A DNA stretch of 64,000 nt, taken from contig NZ_NBYX01000001.1 in NCBI RefSeq assembly GCF_002099195.1, positions 918,813-982,812 of the forward strand, read 5' to 3'. The stretch is from Burkholderia puraquae (lineage in GTDB: Bacteria > Pseudomonadota > Gammaproteobacteria > Burkholderiales > Burkholderiaceae). The notes under the pieces are model-generated. The model saw only the letters and a list, made by a program, of their open reading frames with translations. It did no database searches and was not told the DNA's origin. The position numbers and the translations under genes were made by a program. Shown here piece by piece: positions 50,830 to 60,445 of the stretch. The number at the start of each line of letters is the position of its first letter. Positions within the stretch are counted from its first letter, which is position 1.

Positions 50830-51290
50830 GAGTACAGCTCCCCGCAGCGATCCGGCTTCGATCGCCCTTTGGTCTATTGAAAGAATGTGAGCGCCGAATT
50901 ATCGGGGATGGTGTATGACGCTCCGATGACCGGAAATCAATCGTTCATTGATAAAAATGCAATGAATAATTGTGACGAAAGAACCCTAAAGTATTGCCGG
51001 GATCTGCCGTTAACCCGCTGCCCCAAGGCGTTGAAGGGCAACCATGCGCGACCGGAAAATCCGGGATACGGATATTTGTCTTTTTAATTATTTGATCCGC
51101 GAATTAACCGCAATCGGATTTACGTAAAACGTTTGCGAATTATCGGCGAATCCGCTCGAATTCGCGATTTCTTATTGCCGGCGAGTGATTCGACGGACGG
51201 ATGAAACGATACCGCCCGCCCCGGAGCCGGCGAGCGACGCTGCAGCGCATCGCATCGTCGCCCCGAGGCGGGCGCGTGACCGGCTACCGG
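50830..51290. other. Intergenic region upstream of the chemotaxis-like operon
   Basis: About 460 bases, A+T-rich around 50930-51180, between the sensor-kinase start and the stop of actP, both leftward. It must hold the promoter of the chemotaxis-like operon. A rightward 66-codon frame at 50887-51087 has no ribosome-binding site or family and is not called. TTATCGGC at 51140-51147 looks like a flagellar sigma -10 element in reverse, but no matching -35 is present. Confidence 0.55.
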
Positions 51291-53021
51291 TCAGTGGCTG
51301 CTCGCGCGGGTCGCCCCCAGCCCCGTTTCAGAACGTACCTGCTGCGCGGCGAACGCGCCCTTCTCCGCCTTCGCGCGCAGGCTTGTGTCGAGTACCGAGA
51401 ACAGCCACACGCTCGCGAAGCCGATCGTCATCGAGAACAACGCGGGCGACGTGTACGGGAACCACGCCGAACCCTTCGGATAACCGAGCGTCGCTTCCCA
51501 CACCGACGGCGACACGATGGTCAGCCCCACCGACGAGACCAGCCCCAGGAACCCGCCGATCACGGCGCCGCGCGTGGTGCACCCCTTCCACATCATCGAC
51601 AGGAACAGCACCGGGAAATTGGCCGATGCCGCCACCGCAAACGCCAGCGACACCATGAACGCGACGTTCTGCTTCTCGAACGCGATGCCCAGCAGGACGG
51701 CGATCACGCCGAGCACCAGCGTCGTGATGCGCGACACCTTCAGCTCGTCGGCACTGTTCGCGTTGCCGTTCTTGAAGACGGTGGCGTAGAGGTCGTGCGA
51801 CACCGCGGACGCGCCGGACAGCGTGAGCCCGGCGACCACCGCCAGAATCGTCGCGAAGGCCACGGCCGAGATGAAGCCGTAGAACACGTCGCCGCCCACC
51901 GTCTTGGCCACCAGCACCGCGGCCATGTTGGCCGTGCCCGCGCCGCCCTTGATCACGCCCTTGGCCACGTCGGCCAGTTCCGGATTGGTCAGCACCAGCG
52001 TGATCGCACCGAAGCCGATGATGAAGATCAGCACGTAGAAGTAGCCGATCCAGGTGGTCGCCCAGAACACCGATTTACGCGCTTCCTTCGCATCCGGCAC
52101 CGTGAAGAAGCGCATCAGGATGTGCGGCAGGCCGGCCGTGCCGAACATCAGCGCCATGCCGAACGAGATAGCCGAGATCGGATCCTTGATGAACCCGCCC
52201 GGCGACATGACCGACAGCCCGATCCGGGTCGCGTCGTCCGGCGCTTTGCCTGCATTCGCGGCAATCGCGGTCTTGACCTCCACGGCCCGGGCGAACAGCG
52301 CCTCCGGGCTGAAGCCGTACTGCGCGAGCACCATGATCGCCATGAACGTCACGCCCGCGAGCAACATGCACGCCTTGATGATCTGCACCCAGGTGGTAGC
52401 GGTCATGCCGCCGAACAGCACGTAGACCATCATCAGCGCGCCGACGATGACGACGGCCACCCAGTAGTCGAGACCGAACAGCAGCTTGATGAGCTGCCCC
52501 GCGCCGACCATCTGTGCGATCAGGTAGAACGCCACCACCACCAGCGTGCCGACCGCGGCGAAACTGCGGATCGGCCCCTGCTCGAAGCGATAGCCCGCGA
52601 CGTCGGCGAAGGTGAACTTGCCGAGGTTGCGCAGCCGCTCGGCCATCAGGAACGTGATCACCGGCCAGCCGACCAGGAAGCCGATCGAGTAGATCAGGCC
52701 GTCGTAACCCGACGTCATCACCGCAGCGGAAATACCGAGGAAGGATGCCGCCGACATGTAGTCGCCCGAGATCGCCAGGCCGTTCTGGAACCCGGTAATG
52801 CCGCCGCCGGCCGTATAGAAATCCGCCGCGGAACGCGTGCGGGACGCCGCCCACTTGGTGATCCACAACGTCCCTGCCACGAACAGCGCGAACAGGACGA
52901 TGGCCGTCGTGTTGGTCGCCTGCTTGGCGGTCTGCCCGACATCGCCGCCGCCCGCAATGGCCACGCTGCAAGCGCCCGCGGCCAGCAGCGCAACCAGCAT
53001 CGTAGAAAGTGTCTTCTTCAT
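51291..53021 (-). CDS. actP: Cation/acetate symporter ActP
   Basis: 576 residues, overlapping the DUF485 gene stop by 4 bp. N-terminal signal-like segment and about 13 membrane helices of the solute:sodium symporter family. Characteristic stretches are [35 protein letters not shown] (Na-site helix), [33 protein letters not shown] and [29 protein letters not shown]. Further ones are [27 protein letters not shown] and [30 protein letters not shown]. It takes up acetate and other short monocarboxylates. The pairing with a small DUF485 protein is the normal yjcH-actP arrangement. Confidence 0.95.
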   Translation of the reverse strand: MKKTLSTMLVALLAAGACSVAIAGGGDVGQTAKQATNTTAIVLFALFVAGTLWITKWAASRTRSAADFYTAGGGITGFQNGLAISGDYMSAASFLGISAAVMTSGYDGLIYSIGFLVGWPVITFLMAERLRNLGKFTFADVAGYRFEQGPIRSFAAVGTLVVVAFYLIAQMVGAGQLIKLLFGLDYWVAVVIVGALMMVYVLFGGMTATTWVQIIKACMLLAGVTFMAIMVLAQYGFSPEALFARAVEVKTAIAANAGKAPDDATRIGLSVMSPGGFIKDPISAISFGMALMFGTAGLPHILMRFFTVPDAKEARKSVFWATTWIGYFYVLIFIIGFGAITLVLTNPELADVAKGVIKGGAGTANMAAVLVAKTVGGDVFYGFISAVAFATILAVVAGLTLSGASAVSHDLYATVFKNGNANSADELKVSRITTLVLGVIAVLLGIAFEKQNVAFMVSLAFAVAASANFPVLFLSMMWKGCTTRGAVIGGFLGLVSSVGLTIVSPSVWEATLGYPKGSAWFPYTSPALFSMTIGFASVWLFSVLDTSLRAKAEKGAFAAQQVRSETGLGATRASSH

Positions 53022-53326
53022 TGGGCGACGTCCTGCAGGATGTCCTGCGTCAGTTGATCGTATTCGTTGTTCGCGCGGCGCACGTAGATGCCGGTGATGA
53101 CGACGGTGAACACGATCACCGCCATGCCGACCGGTACGCCGACACTCGTCACGCCGGTGCTCACGGGCTTCGCGAGGAACGACTTGTCGAATGCGATCAG
53201 GGCGATGTAGCCGTAGTACACGATCAGCATCAGCACGGTCAGGCAGACACCGAGCGTATTGCGCCGTCGCTTGAGCTGCGCATACTTCGGATGCGCTTCG
53301 ATTTTTTTAACCAACCCATCATGCAT
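53018..53326 (-). CDS. DUF485 (YjcH-like) membrane protein, partner of ActP
   Basis: 102 residues from [26 protein letters not shown], with AGGAGA upstream; a longer frame to 53446 has no support. Two membrane helices ([22 protein letters not shown] and [27 protein letters not shown]) with the conserved N-terminal HPKYxxLxRxRxxxG of DUF485. The stop overlaps actP, and this family almost always precedes that permease; its exact role is not established. Confidence 0.93.
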   Translation of the reverse strand: MHDGLVKKIEAHPKYAQLKRRRNTLGVCLTVLMLIVYYGYIALIAFDKSFLAKPVSTGVTSVGVPVGMAVIVFTVVITGIYVRRANNEYDQLTQDILQDVAQ

Positions 53327-54076
53327 CGCCTGTCTCCTGGTTTGCTCTTGAATGAGTGCGGCGATTCTGAACAGCGAAGCTGACTGCGTGCTTACTCGAT
53401 CTTGCGCGGGCGGTGTCACGGGCACTATGGTTTTCCCTAGCGGCACACTGCGAAGTGCCGCTGTCGCACGCGAGATGCTGGCTTTGCGTTCTCTACCGTG
53501 CGCGGGGCGTGCCGAAACGGCGACGCGATTTCGACGCAGCGATGCGGGTCAGTCAGGATGCAATTTTTCGATAGCCGTCAATAAACGGATGTCCCCGTGC
53601 TGCGTCGGTCGCGATCGTCGATCAAGTCGATGGCGAGGGTCCGTGCAGACTGGGACACGACAGCCGCGCGGCAGCTGCGAAGGTGCGAAGCCGCGGCAAC
53701 GATGCGCACTTTCCGGGGCGCCGATACGACACCGGTTTTTTTGCAGCGACAACCAGACTGAGCAACGACTCCCGGGAGACATTCACGCATTGCGGCCGAG
53801 CGTTAGCGTCAGTCAGTTTCAGACGTTCGTCGCGATGGTGCGTCATACGACGGCGGGGTTCGGGATCCTGTCGGCACCCTTCGCGGGCGGGTGCATGGTC
53901 GTGGCCCGGTAGAAGGCGGCACGCTCCGGCGCGGCGACGGCACCGCCGGCGCACGCGTGCGGGCTCGCGGCGCCGAATTCATTCCCGGGAGGAAACAATC
54001 AATCGCCGAGCAGCAATTCACCTTCCCGTCCGCACGCTCTAGACTGTCGCATCGCTCCTCTTTCCGGACCCACGCA
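53327..54076. other. Intergenic region between the actP operon and an esterase gene
   Basis: About 750 bases containing the leftward promoter of the DUF485-actP pair and the rightward promoter of the esterase gene. Frames here are long only because of the G+C bias; none shows a start signal or a recognisable domain. No RNA gene or repeat was seen. Confidence 0.5.
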
Positions 54077-54760
54077 ATGACCGACGTCCTGCCGCTGACC
54101 ACCGACCCCGAGTCGGGCCTCCCGTACCGCCTGCGCCCGGCCACCGGCCGCGCCGTTGCCCGCCTGTTGCTGCTGCATGGCGTCGGCGGCAACGAAACCA
54201 ACCTGCTGAACCTGGCCGACGTCATCGATCCGCGCATCGAGATCGCGTTCCTGCGCGGCCCGCTCACGTTCGGGCCCGGCCAGCACGCATGGTTTCCGGT
54301 GCGCTTCGGCCCGAACGGCCCCGAAATCGACGCGGCCCGCGCGGACGCAAGCCGCATCCAGCTGGTCACGCTGCTGCGCGCATTCCGTGCCCGGGACGAC
54401 GCGGGCGCCGCATTGCCGACGGTGATCGCCGGCTTCAGCCAGGGCGGCATCATGAGCGCGAGCGTCGGCCTCACGTCGCCGGGCGATGTCGCCGCCTTCG
54501 CCGTGCTGTGCGGGCGCATCCTGCCTGAAATCGATCCGCTGATCGCGCCGCGCGACGCCCTTCGCCCGCTCCATGCGCTGATCGTGCACGGCCGTTTCGA
54601 CGACAAGCTGCCCGTCGCGTGGGCCGACACCGCCGACGCGAAGCTCACGGCGCTCGGCGTCGCGCACGATACGCGGCTGTATGCGGCCGGCCACGAGCTG
54701 ACCGCGGAGATGGCCGGTGATTTCAGCCGATGGGTCGGCGAACGCGCCGGGTTGAACTGA
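54077..54760 (+). CDS. Alpha/beta-hydrolase, carboxylesterase/phospholipase type
   Basis: 227 residues from MTDVLPLTTDPESGLPYRLR. A compact serine hydrolase of the carboxylesterase/phospholipase family: oxyanion HGVGGNETNLLNLADV, nucleophile Ser in VIAGFSQGGIMSASVGL, Asp in LIVHGRFDDKLPVAWA, and His in YAAGHELTAEMAGDF. The preceding GPGQHAWFPVRFGPNGPEID replaces the usual RxWFD segment. Its substrate is unknown; relatives hydrolyse short acyl esters or lysophospholipids. It converges with an amino acid permease gene across a 61-bp gap that includes a G+C-rich hairpin. Confidence 0.88.
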   Translation: MTDVLPLTTDPESGLPYRLRPATGRAVARLLLLHGVGGNETNLLNLADVIDPRIEIAFLRGPLTFGPGQHAWFPVRFGPNGPEIDAARADASRIQLVTLLRAFRARDDAGAALPTVIAGFSQGGIMSASVGLTSPGDVAAFAVLCGRILPEIDPLIAPRDALRPLHALIVHGRFDDKLPVAWADTADAKLTALGVAHDTRLYAAGHELTAEMAGDFSRWVGERAGLN

Positions 54761-54780
54761 CTGTAACGAGGCGCCGGAGC

Positions 54781-54801
54781 GCCGGCCGCGAACGGGCCGG
54801 C
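54781..54801. terminator. G+C-rich hairpin between convergent esterase and permease genes
   Basis: GCCGGCC-GCGAACG-GGCCGGC forms a perfect 7-bp stem in the middle of the 61-bp convergent gap. There is no T run, so only a weak or factor-dependent end of transcription can be proposed. Confidence 0.3.
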
Positions 54802-54821
54802 ACGCGCGGCGCGTACCGTCT

Positions 54822-56333
54822 TCAGGCGCCCCGCGCCGAGTCGGCAACGGCGCGCGTGGCCGCGGACGCACGCGCATCCGTCGCCTGCTCTCGCGCGGCA
54901 CCGCGCTTCGCCAGCTTCCAGCCGACCACCAGTGCGAGCACGACGACCGGAATCGTCGCGATGGTCCACGTGCCGCCCGGATAGTCGAATGCCATCAGCA
55001 CCAGCACGCCGACGAGGAAGGCCAGCGTGAGCCACGACGTGAACGGCGCGCCGGGCATCCGGAACGACACGGCCTTCAGCTCGCCGCGATCGACCGCGCG
55101 GCGGAACAGGATCTGGCACATGACGATGAAGCCCCACGTCGTGATGATCCCGAGCGACGCCATGTTCAGCACGATCTCGAACGCCTGGGCCGGCACGATG
55201 TAGTTCAGCGGCACGCCGATCGCGTTGATCGCGACCGTGATCAGGATCCCGCCGTACGGCACGCCGCGCGCGTTCATCCGCGACACGAAGCGCGGCGCTG
55301 ATCCGCCCATCGCGAGCGAACGCAGCACGCGCCCGGTCGAATAGAGGCCGGAGTTCAGGCTCGACAGCGCGGCGGTCAGCACCACGACGTTCATCACGGT
55401 GCCGACGTACGGCACGCCGAGCTTGCTGAAAAACGTCACGAACGGGCTTTCGTGCGCGCTGTACGCCGTCCACGGCAGCAGCATCGTCAACAGAACGACC
55501 GAGCCGACGTAGAACAGCGCAATGCGCCACATCACGCTATTGATGGCTTTCGGCAGGACCTTGCGCGCATCGGCGGTCTCGCCCGCCGCGACGCCGACGA
55601 GCTCGATGCTCGCGTACGCGAACACGACACCCTGCACGATCAGCACGGCCGGCAGGATGCCGTGCGGAAAGATCCCGCCGTTATCCGCGACCAGGTGGAG
55701 CCCCGGCATCTGGCCGGCGACCGGATGGCCGCTCGCGAGAAACACGGCGCCGACCGCGAGGAACACCGCGAGCGCGCCCACCTTGACGAGCGAGAACCAG
55801 AACTCCATCTCGCCGAACACCTTCACGCCGATCATGTTCATCACCGACACGATCCCGAGCGCGCCGAGCGCGAACACCCACTGCGGCACGTCCGTGAACA
55901 CGGCCCAGTACTTCATGTAGATCGCGACCGCGGTGATGTCGACGATGCCGGTCGTTGCCCAGTTCAGGTAGTACATCCAGCCCGCGACGAACGATGCGCG
56001 CTCGCCCATGAACTCCCGCGCGTACGACACGAAGCTGCCGCTGGTCGGACGGTGCATCACGAGTTCGCCGAGCGCGCGCATGATCAGGAACGCGAACACG
56101 CCGCAGACGAGATACACGAGCGCAAGCGCGGGCCCCGCGTGCTGCAGGCGCCCACCGGCCCCGAGAAAGAGGCCGGTGCCGATCGCGCCGCCCATCGCGA
56201 TCATCTGCACGTGCCGCGGCTTCAACTGCTTCGCATAGCCGGTTTCGTGCGACGCGAACATCGCATCGGGATCGGCATGAAGGGAATCCGCGCCGCCGGC
56301 CGGACCGGCCGCGCGCTCGCTGCTATGTGTCAT
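54822..56333 (-). CDS. Amino acid permease (AnsP/GabP-like APC superfamily)
   Basis: 503 residues from [20 protein letters not shown]; the earlier in-frame Met is less likely. Twelve membrane helices; APC-family signature [38 protein letters not shown] in helix 1-2, then [39 protein letters not shown] and [34 protein letters not shown]. The region GGIFPHG and the following loop match asparagine permease-type sequences. It lies 106 bp downstream of an aspartase gene, with an asparaginase gene further along, so asparagine is the probable substrate. Confidence 0.9.
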   Translation of the reverse strand: MTHSSERAAGPAGGADSLHADPDAMFASHETGYAKQLKPRHVQMIAMGGAIGTGLFLGAGGRLQHAGPALALVYLVCGVFAFLIMRALGELVMHRPTSGSFVSYAREFMGERASFVAGWMYYLNWATTGIVDITAVAIYMKYWAVFTDVPQWVFALGALGIVSVMNMIGVKVFGEMEFWFSLVKVGALAVFLAVGAVFLASGHPVAGQMPGLHLVADNGGIFPHGILPAVLIVQGVVFAYASIELVGVAAGETADARKVLPKAINSVMWRIALFYVGSVVLLTMLLPWTAYSAHESPFVTFFSKLGVPYVGTVMNVVVLTAALSSLNSGLYSTGRVLRSLAMGGSAPRFVSRMNARGVPYGGILITVAINAIGVPLNYIVPAQAFEIVLNMASLGIITTWGFIVMCQILFRRAVDRGELKAVSFRMPGAPFTSWLTLAFLVGVLVLMAFDYPGGTWTIATIPVVVLALVVGWKLAKRGAAREQATDARASAATRAVADSARGA

Positions 56334-56439
56334 GGTGAGTCTCCGTTGTTTCTTGATGTGTCGCACCCCGCGCGGGGGCGCTTCTGGAACGAGCTCGCGC
56401 GGGGCGCCGGCGGCATGCGCCGGCGCCCCGCAGCCGGCG

Positions 56440-57846
56440 TCAAAGCACGCGCGGACGGATCAGCGCTTCGGGCTGCAGCGCCTCGTCGACCTGCGCGGCG
56501 GTCATCCACTCGCGCTCCAGCACGACCTCGCGGATCGACTTGCCGGTTGCGTGCGCTTCGGCCGCCACGGCGGTCGCGCGCTTGTAGCCGATGTACGGGT
56601 TCAGCGCGGTCGCGAGCGCGACCGAGCGTTCCATCGTTTCGCGCAGCCGTTCGGGATTCGCGGTGATCCCGCTCACGCAACGCTGCGCGAGCGTCGTGCA
56701 GGCGGCCGTCAGATGGCTGAAGCTGCGGAACAGCGCGCTGGCGATCACCGGCTCGAACGCGTTGAGCTGAAGCTGCCCGGCCTCGGCCGCGAAGGTCACG
56801 GTCAGGTCGTTGCCGAACACCTCGAACGCGACCTGGTTGACGACTTCCGGGATCACCGGATTCACCTTGCCGGGCATGATCGACGAGCCGGCCTGCACGG
56901 GCGGCAGGTTGATCTCGCCGAACCCCGCGCGCGGGCCGCTCGACAGCAACCGCAGGTCGTTGCAGATCTTCGACAGCTTGACGGCGATCCGCTTGAGCAC
57001 GCCCGACACCTGCACGAATGCACCGCAATCCTGCGTCGCTTCGATCAGGTTCGGTGCGGTGCTCAGGTCGAGCCCGGTGATGCGCCGCAGCGCCGCCAGC
57101 GCCTTCTCCGCGTACTGCGGATGCGCGGTGATCCCCGTGCCGATCGCAGTCGCACCGAGGTTGATCTCGCGAATCAGCCAGCCGGCTTCCTGCAGGCGAG
57201 CAATGTCTTCCGTCAGCATCACTGCGTAGGTCGAGAATTCCTGGCCGAGCGTCATCGGCACCGCGTCCTGCAACTGCGTGCGGCCGAGCTTCAGCAAACC
57301 GGCGAACGCGTCGGCCCGCTCCGCGAACGCATCGCGCAGGCGCGCCATCGCTTCGAGCAGGTGCTCGACCGCGAAGCAGGTCGCGACCCGGATCGCGGTC
57401 GGATAGACGTCGTTGGTGCTCTGCGCGAGATTGACGTGCTCGTTCGGATGCAGGTATTCATACTGCCCGCGCGCGTGCCCCATGATTTCGAGCGCGCGGT
57501 TGCAGATCACCTCGTTCGCGTTCATGTTGGTCGAGGTGCCGGCCCCGCCCTGGATGATGTCGACGACGAACTGGTCGTGCAGGCGCCCTTCGCGGATCTC
57601 GACACACGCGGCGGCGATCGCATCGCGGTACGGCCGCGGCAGCAGCCCGAGCTCGCAGTTCGCATCGGCGGCGGCTTCCTTCACGGCGGCGAGCGCCATC
57701 ACGAAGTACGGCAACGAAGCAATGGTGCGACCCGAAATGTCGAAATTCTCTTTCGCGCGCAGCGTATGGACGCCGTAGTAGGCCTCGTTCGGAATACTTC
57801 GCTTACCTAAAAGATCCGCTTCGACGCGGAAGCCGTTTTCTGTCAT
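56440..57846 (-). CDS. aspA: Aspartate ammonia-lyase
   Basis: 468 residues from [20 protein letters not shown], with AGGAGGG upstream. The fumarase/aspartase family signature [15 protein letters not shown] is complete, and residues around the two other active-site regions are typical: [39 protein letters not shown] and [17 protein letters not shown]. It splits L-aspartate to fumarate and ammonia. With the adjacent permease and the asparaginase beyond the LysR gene, it completes import and breakdown of asparagine to a TCA-cycle intermediate. A divergent LysR gene starts 141 bp away. Confidence 0.95.
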   Translation of the reverse strand: MTENGFRVEADLLGKRSIPNEAYYGVHTLRAKENFDISGRTIASLPYFVMALAAVKEAAADANCELGLLPRPYRDAIAAACVEIREGRLHDQFVVDIIQGGAGTSTNMNANEVICNRALEIMGHARGQYEYLHPNEHVNLAQSTNDVYPTAIRVATCFAVEHLLEAMARLRDAFAERADAFAGLLKLGRTQLQDAVPMTLGQEFSTYAVMLTEDIARLQEAGWLIREINLGATAIGTGITAHPQYAEKALAALRRITGLDLSTAPNLIEATQDCGAFVQVSGVLKRIAVKLSKICNDLRLLSSGPRAGFGEINLPPVQAGSSIMPGKVNPVIPEVVNQVAFEVFGNDLTVTFAAEAGQLQLNAFEPVIASALFRSFSHLTAACTTLAQRCVSGITANPERLRETMERSVALATALNPYIGYKRATAVAAEAHATGKSIREVVLEREWMTAAQVDEALQPEALIRPRVL

Positions 57847-57987
57847 CGTGCCCTCCTGGATGTCTCCTGCCGCTCGTCGTCCGCCGGTTCCCGACGCGAC
57901 GGGTTCGCATTCTATGCCTTTGCAAAAACAAGCTCGCTTCTGTATTATCGAAAGCAGTTTTGCGTGGGACGCAACAGCGAGATTCGA

Positions 57988-58962
57988 ATGAAAAAAGGCG
58001 CGAGAGAAACCGGCATCGATCACCTGGGCGCGATGCGTGCGTTCGTGAGAGTGGTCGAAACGGGGAGTTTTTCGGCGGTCGCGAAGGAGATGCACGTGTC
58101 GACATCCACCGTCGCACGCAAGGTCACGGCGATCGAGGAGGCACTCGGCGTCGCGCTGCTGCACCGCTCGACACACAGCGTCACGCTCACCGAAGCCGGT
58201 CATATCTACCTGGAGCGCGCCGTCACGCTGATCGCCGATCTCGACGACACGCTGCGCGTCGTCGCCGAGCTGAATGCGCAGCCGAGCGGCCCGCTGAAGC
58301 TCACCGCGCCGGTGGCATTCGGCCGCCGTCATCTCGCGCCGCTGGTCGCGCCGTTTCTCGCGCGCTACCCGACGATCCAGCTCGACGTGCGGCTCACCGA
58401 CAACCACAACGACCTCGTGGCCGGCGGCTTCGATCTCGACATTCACGAAGGCGAGAACTACCTGGACAACCTCGTCGTCCACCGCCTGTCGCGCAACGAC
58501 AGCATCCTGTGCGCGACGCCCGGCTATCTCGACCGCTGCGGGCGCCCGGCCACGCCGGACGACCTCAGGCAACACAACTGCCTGCGCTACGTGCACCCCG
58601 AAGGCGATCCGCACTGGAATCTCGTCAACGGCGACGCGCATCACAGCCTGCTGCCGGCCGGCAACCTCGTCACCGACCATTCGGAGCTGCTGCTCGAAGC
58701 GACCTGCGCGGGGCTCGGCATCGCGGAATTCGAGATCTGGCTGGTGCGCGACCTGCTCGCGAGCGGCCGGCTCGAAGCCGTGCTGCCGCGCTACCGGCTG
58801 CAGAACCGGCTGACCGGCGAATACATCTACATCGCGTACCTGGCGAACCGGCGCAGTTCGGCGAAGCTGCGCGTACTGAAAGACTTTCTCGCGGAACACC
58901 TCGCGCGCATCGGCGAGCTGTCGGCGCTGGAGCTGGCGAAGATTCGCGGCGCGAGCGCGTAG
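57988..58962 (+). CDS. LysR-family regulator of the asparagine/aspartate cluster
   Basis: 324 residues from MKKGARETGIDHLGAMRAFV; a GTG eight codons upstream is a less likely start. The helix-turn-helix (FSAVAKEMHVSTSTVARKVTAIEEALGVALLHRS) and a CrgA-type effector domain (PSGPLKLTAPVAFGRRHLAPLVAPFLARYPTIQLDVRLTDNHNDLV) are followed by ILCATPGYLDRCGRPATPDDLRQHNCL. It is transcribed away from aspA and towards the asparaginase gene (convergent). It therefore probably controls aspA and the permease through the 141-bp divergent promoter. This branch often regulates small-molecule catabolism. Confidence 0.9.
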   Translation: MKKGARETGIDHLGAMRAFVRVVETGSFSAVAKEMHVSTSTVARKVTAIEEALGVALLHRSTHSVTLTEAGHIYLERAVTLIADLDDTLRVVAELNAQPSGPLKLTAPVAFGRRHLAPLVAPFLARYPTIQLDVRLTDNHNDLVAGGFDLDIHEGENYLDNLVVHRLSRNDSILCATPGYLDRCGRPATPDDLRQHNCLRYVHPEGDPHWNLVNGDAHHSLLPAGNLVTDHSELLLEATCAGLGIAEFEIWLVRDLLASGRLEAVLPRYRLQNRLTGEYIYIAYLANRRSSAKLRVLKDFLAEHLARIGELSALELAKIRGASA

Positions 58963-59020
58963 CGCCCGCGCCCGCCTTCACGCTCGCGCCGGCCGGCAAG
59001 CCTACGCACGCCGCTGCGCA

Positions 59021-59039
59021 CGGCCCGCGTCGCGGGCCG
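59021..59039. terminator. Hairpin between convergent LysR and asparaginase genes
   Basis: CGGCCCGC-GTC-GCGGGCCG is a perfect 8-bp stem, 58 bases after the LysR stop and 19 bases from the opposite gene's stop. It lacks T runs on either strand, so it is at best a weak bidirectional terminator. Confidence 0.35.
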
Positions 59040-59057
59040 GCGGCGCATCCGCACCGT

Positions 59058-60122
59058 TCAGGCCGGCTGCAATTCGAACGGGAACGTGGCGTGCCCGATC
59101 TCGACGCCCTGCGTGTTGAGCATCCGCGGCCGATGGAAGCCGGCCAGTTGCGCGCGCTGCGCGGCCGTGCCGATCTGCAGCCGCTCGAGGAGTTCGCTGA
59201 CGACCATGTAGAGCACGTCGAGATTGCCGTCCTCGATCTTCACCGAGATCCCGAGCGCGCCGTCGGCACCAAGCTCCCGCGTACGCGCCGACGCGCGCAC
59301 GCCGATCCCGTAGCACGCGTCGGCGCCGAGCTTGCCGACCACCTGCCCGTCGAACGCGTTCATCAGCACCGTGCAATAGCGCCCGTCGCCGGCAACCAGC
59401 TCCGGATACGTGGTCATCGCACGATGAATGCGCGCCAGCGCACGCACGCGAGCGGTGATTGCGCCCCCGCCCGCCGCCACGGTATCCGCGCCGTCGGCCA
59501 GCGACGCGTAGAGACGCGCCAGCCGATCCAGCGAAAACGCCGGCGTCGGCAGGTTGCACCCGTCGATGCCCCAGTCGACCTCGTCATCGCGCAGCCCGCA
59601 CGCATCGGCCACCACGTGCTTCACGCGCACCTGCATCGGATGCTCGGGCAGGTGGTAATCCGCGATCGCGGCGCCAATCGCCTGTGCGCCAGCCAGCATC
59701 CCGACGTGCTTGCCCGAACAATTGCTGCACACGCCGGTCGGCGTGTAGTCGCGCTTGATCCACGACCGGTACACCGCGTCGGACAACGGCGGATGGCCGC
59801 CGCAACGCAAGTCCGATTCGTGCGCGGCGACCTTTGCAAGCATCGCGCGCGTGCGTTCGATATGACGGTCCTCGCTGCTGTGCGACGCGCACATCAGCGC
59901 GATGTCCGCGTCGTCGAAGCCGAAGCGTTCGGGCGCGCCCGTCTCGATCACCGACAGCGCCTGGGCCGGCTTGGCCGCCGATCGCGCAAGCGTCATCCGG
60001 AACGGATTGCCGAACCGGGCCAGCAGCCTGCCGCGTGCATCGACCACCGCCACGTGGGCGACGTGCGTGTTCTCGATCGCATCGCCGCGGTATGTGACGA
60101 CTGCTGCGCGTTGGGTGTCCAT
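59058..60122 (-). CDS. Asparaginase II family protein
   Basis: 354 residues from MDTQRAAVVTYRGDAIENTH, with AAGGAG upstream. It belongs to the PF06089 asparaginase family known from Rhizobium and Burkholderia, unrelated to E. coli AnsA/B. Conserved blocks: NPFRMTLARSAAKPAQALSVIETGAPERFG, IALMCASHSSEDRHIERT, RCGGHPPLSDAVYRSWIKRD, GVCSNCSGKHVGMLAGAQAI, DEVDWGIDGCNLPTPAFSLDRLA. The Ser-Lys pairs and Cys residues line the proposed site. It hydrolyses asparagine to aspartate and ammonia in the cytoplasm; the product would be used by the nearby aspartase. The promoter lies towards the TonB receptor gene. Confidence 0.92.
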   Translation of the reverse strand: MDTQRAAVVTYRGDAIENTHVAHVAVVDARGRLLARFGNPFRMTLARSAAKPAQALSVIETGAPERFGFDDADIALMCASHSSEDRHIERTRAMLAKVAAHESDLRCGGHPPLSDAVYRSWIKRDYTPTGVCSNCSGKHVGMLAGAQAIGAAIADYHLPEHPMQVRVKHVVADACGLRDDEVDWGIDGCNLPTPAFSLDRLARLYASLADGADTVAAGGGAITARVRALARIHRAMTTYPELVAGDGRYCTVLMNAFDGQVVGKLGADACYGIGVRASARTRELGADGALGISVKIEDGNLDVLYMVVSELLERLQIGTAAQRAQLAGFHRPRMLNTQGVEIGHATFPFELQPA

Positions 60123-60275
60123 CGTGTGTTGTCTCCTTGCTCGGGGCCTGCTTGCCGGGGCCCGTCCAACCGGTACCGAAGTGTATCGAGTCACCGCCGC
60201 TGCGCGCCGGCCGGGCGATGGAAAGCGGTGTTGCACGCCGCGCAAAGGCAATCGCGCCCCCACGAAAACCTGACT

Positions 60276-60317
60276 GAATTAGTACAAAAACCATTCAATC
60301 GTTTACAGAATTAGTAC
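60276..60317. promoter_or_regulatory. Direct repeat GAATTAGTAC in the asparaginase/TonB-receptor divergent region
   Basis: GAATTAGTAC occurs at 60276-60285 and 60308-60317, 32 bp apart (three helical turns), in the A+T-rich centre of the divergent interval. It is 155-195 bases from the asparaginase start and 130-170 from the receptor start. It could serve either gene. No clear Fur box is visible nearby. Confidence 0.4.
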
Positions 60318-60445
60318 CAATCCGTAAAATCGTGGCCGCAAACGCGAATCATACGCATTTACATTGACGTTTTCCGATGCTCCGCGCTGCCTGGCCGGCA
60401 TCGAGAAGACGCGCCCGCTCACCGAACCTTCTGCTGCCTCTCGAT

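Noticed and set aside
50887..51087. 66-codon plus-strand frame in the gap before actP
   Set aside because: No ribosome-binding site, no similarity, and composition like the surrounding intergenic DNA.
51140..51147. TTATCGGC, the reverse of a flagellar sigma-28 -10 element (GCCGATAA), upstream of the chemotaxis-like operon
   Set aside because: No TAAA-type -35 at the required distance (position reads CGCG), and it lies about 310 bases from the first gene; a chance match in an A+T-rich stretch is likely.
53352..53912. 186-codon plus-strand frame between the actP pair and the esterase gene
   Set aside because: Begins inside the DUF485 promoter, has mixed Arg/Cys/Ser-rich sequence and no domain; overlapping frames on the other strand are equally long.
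60346..60366. Possible Fur box (AATCAT...CATTTACATT) before the TonB receptor
   Set aside because: Too few matches to the 19-bp consensus and no clear dyad; not called as a feature.
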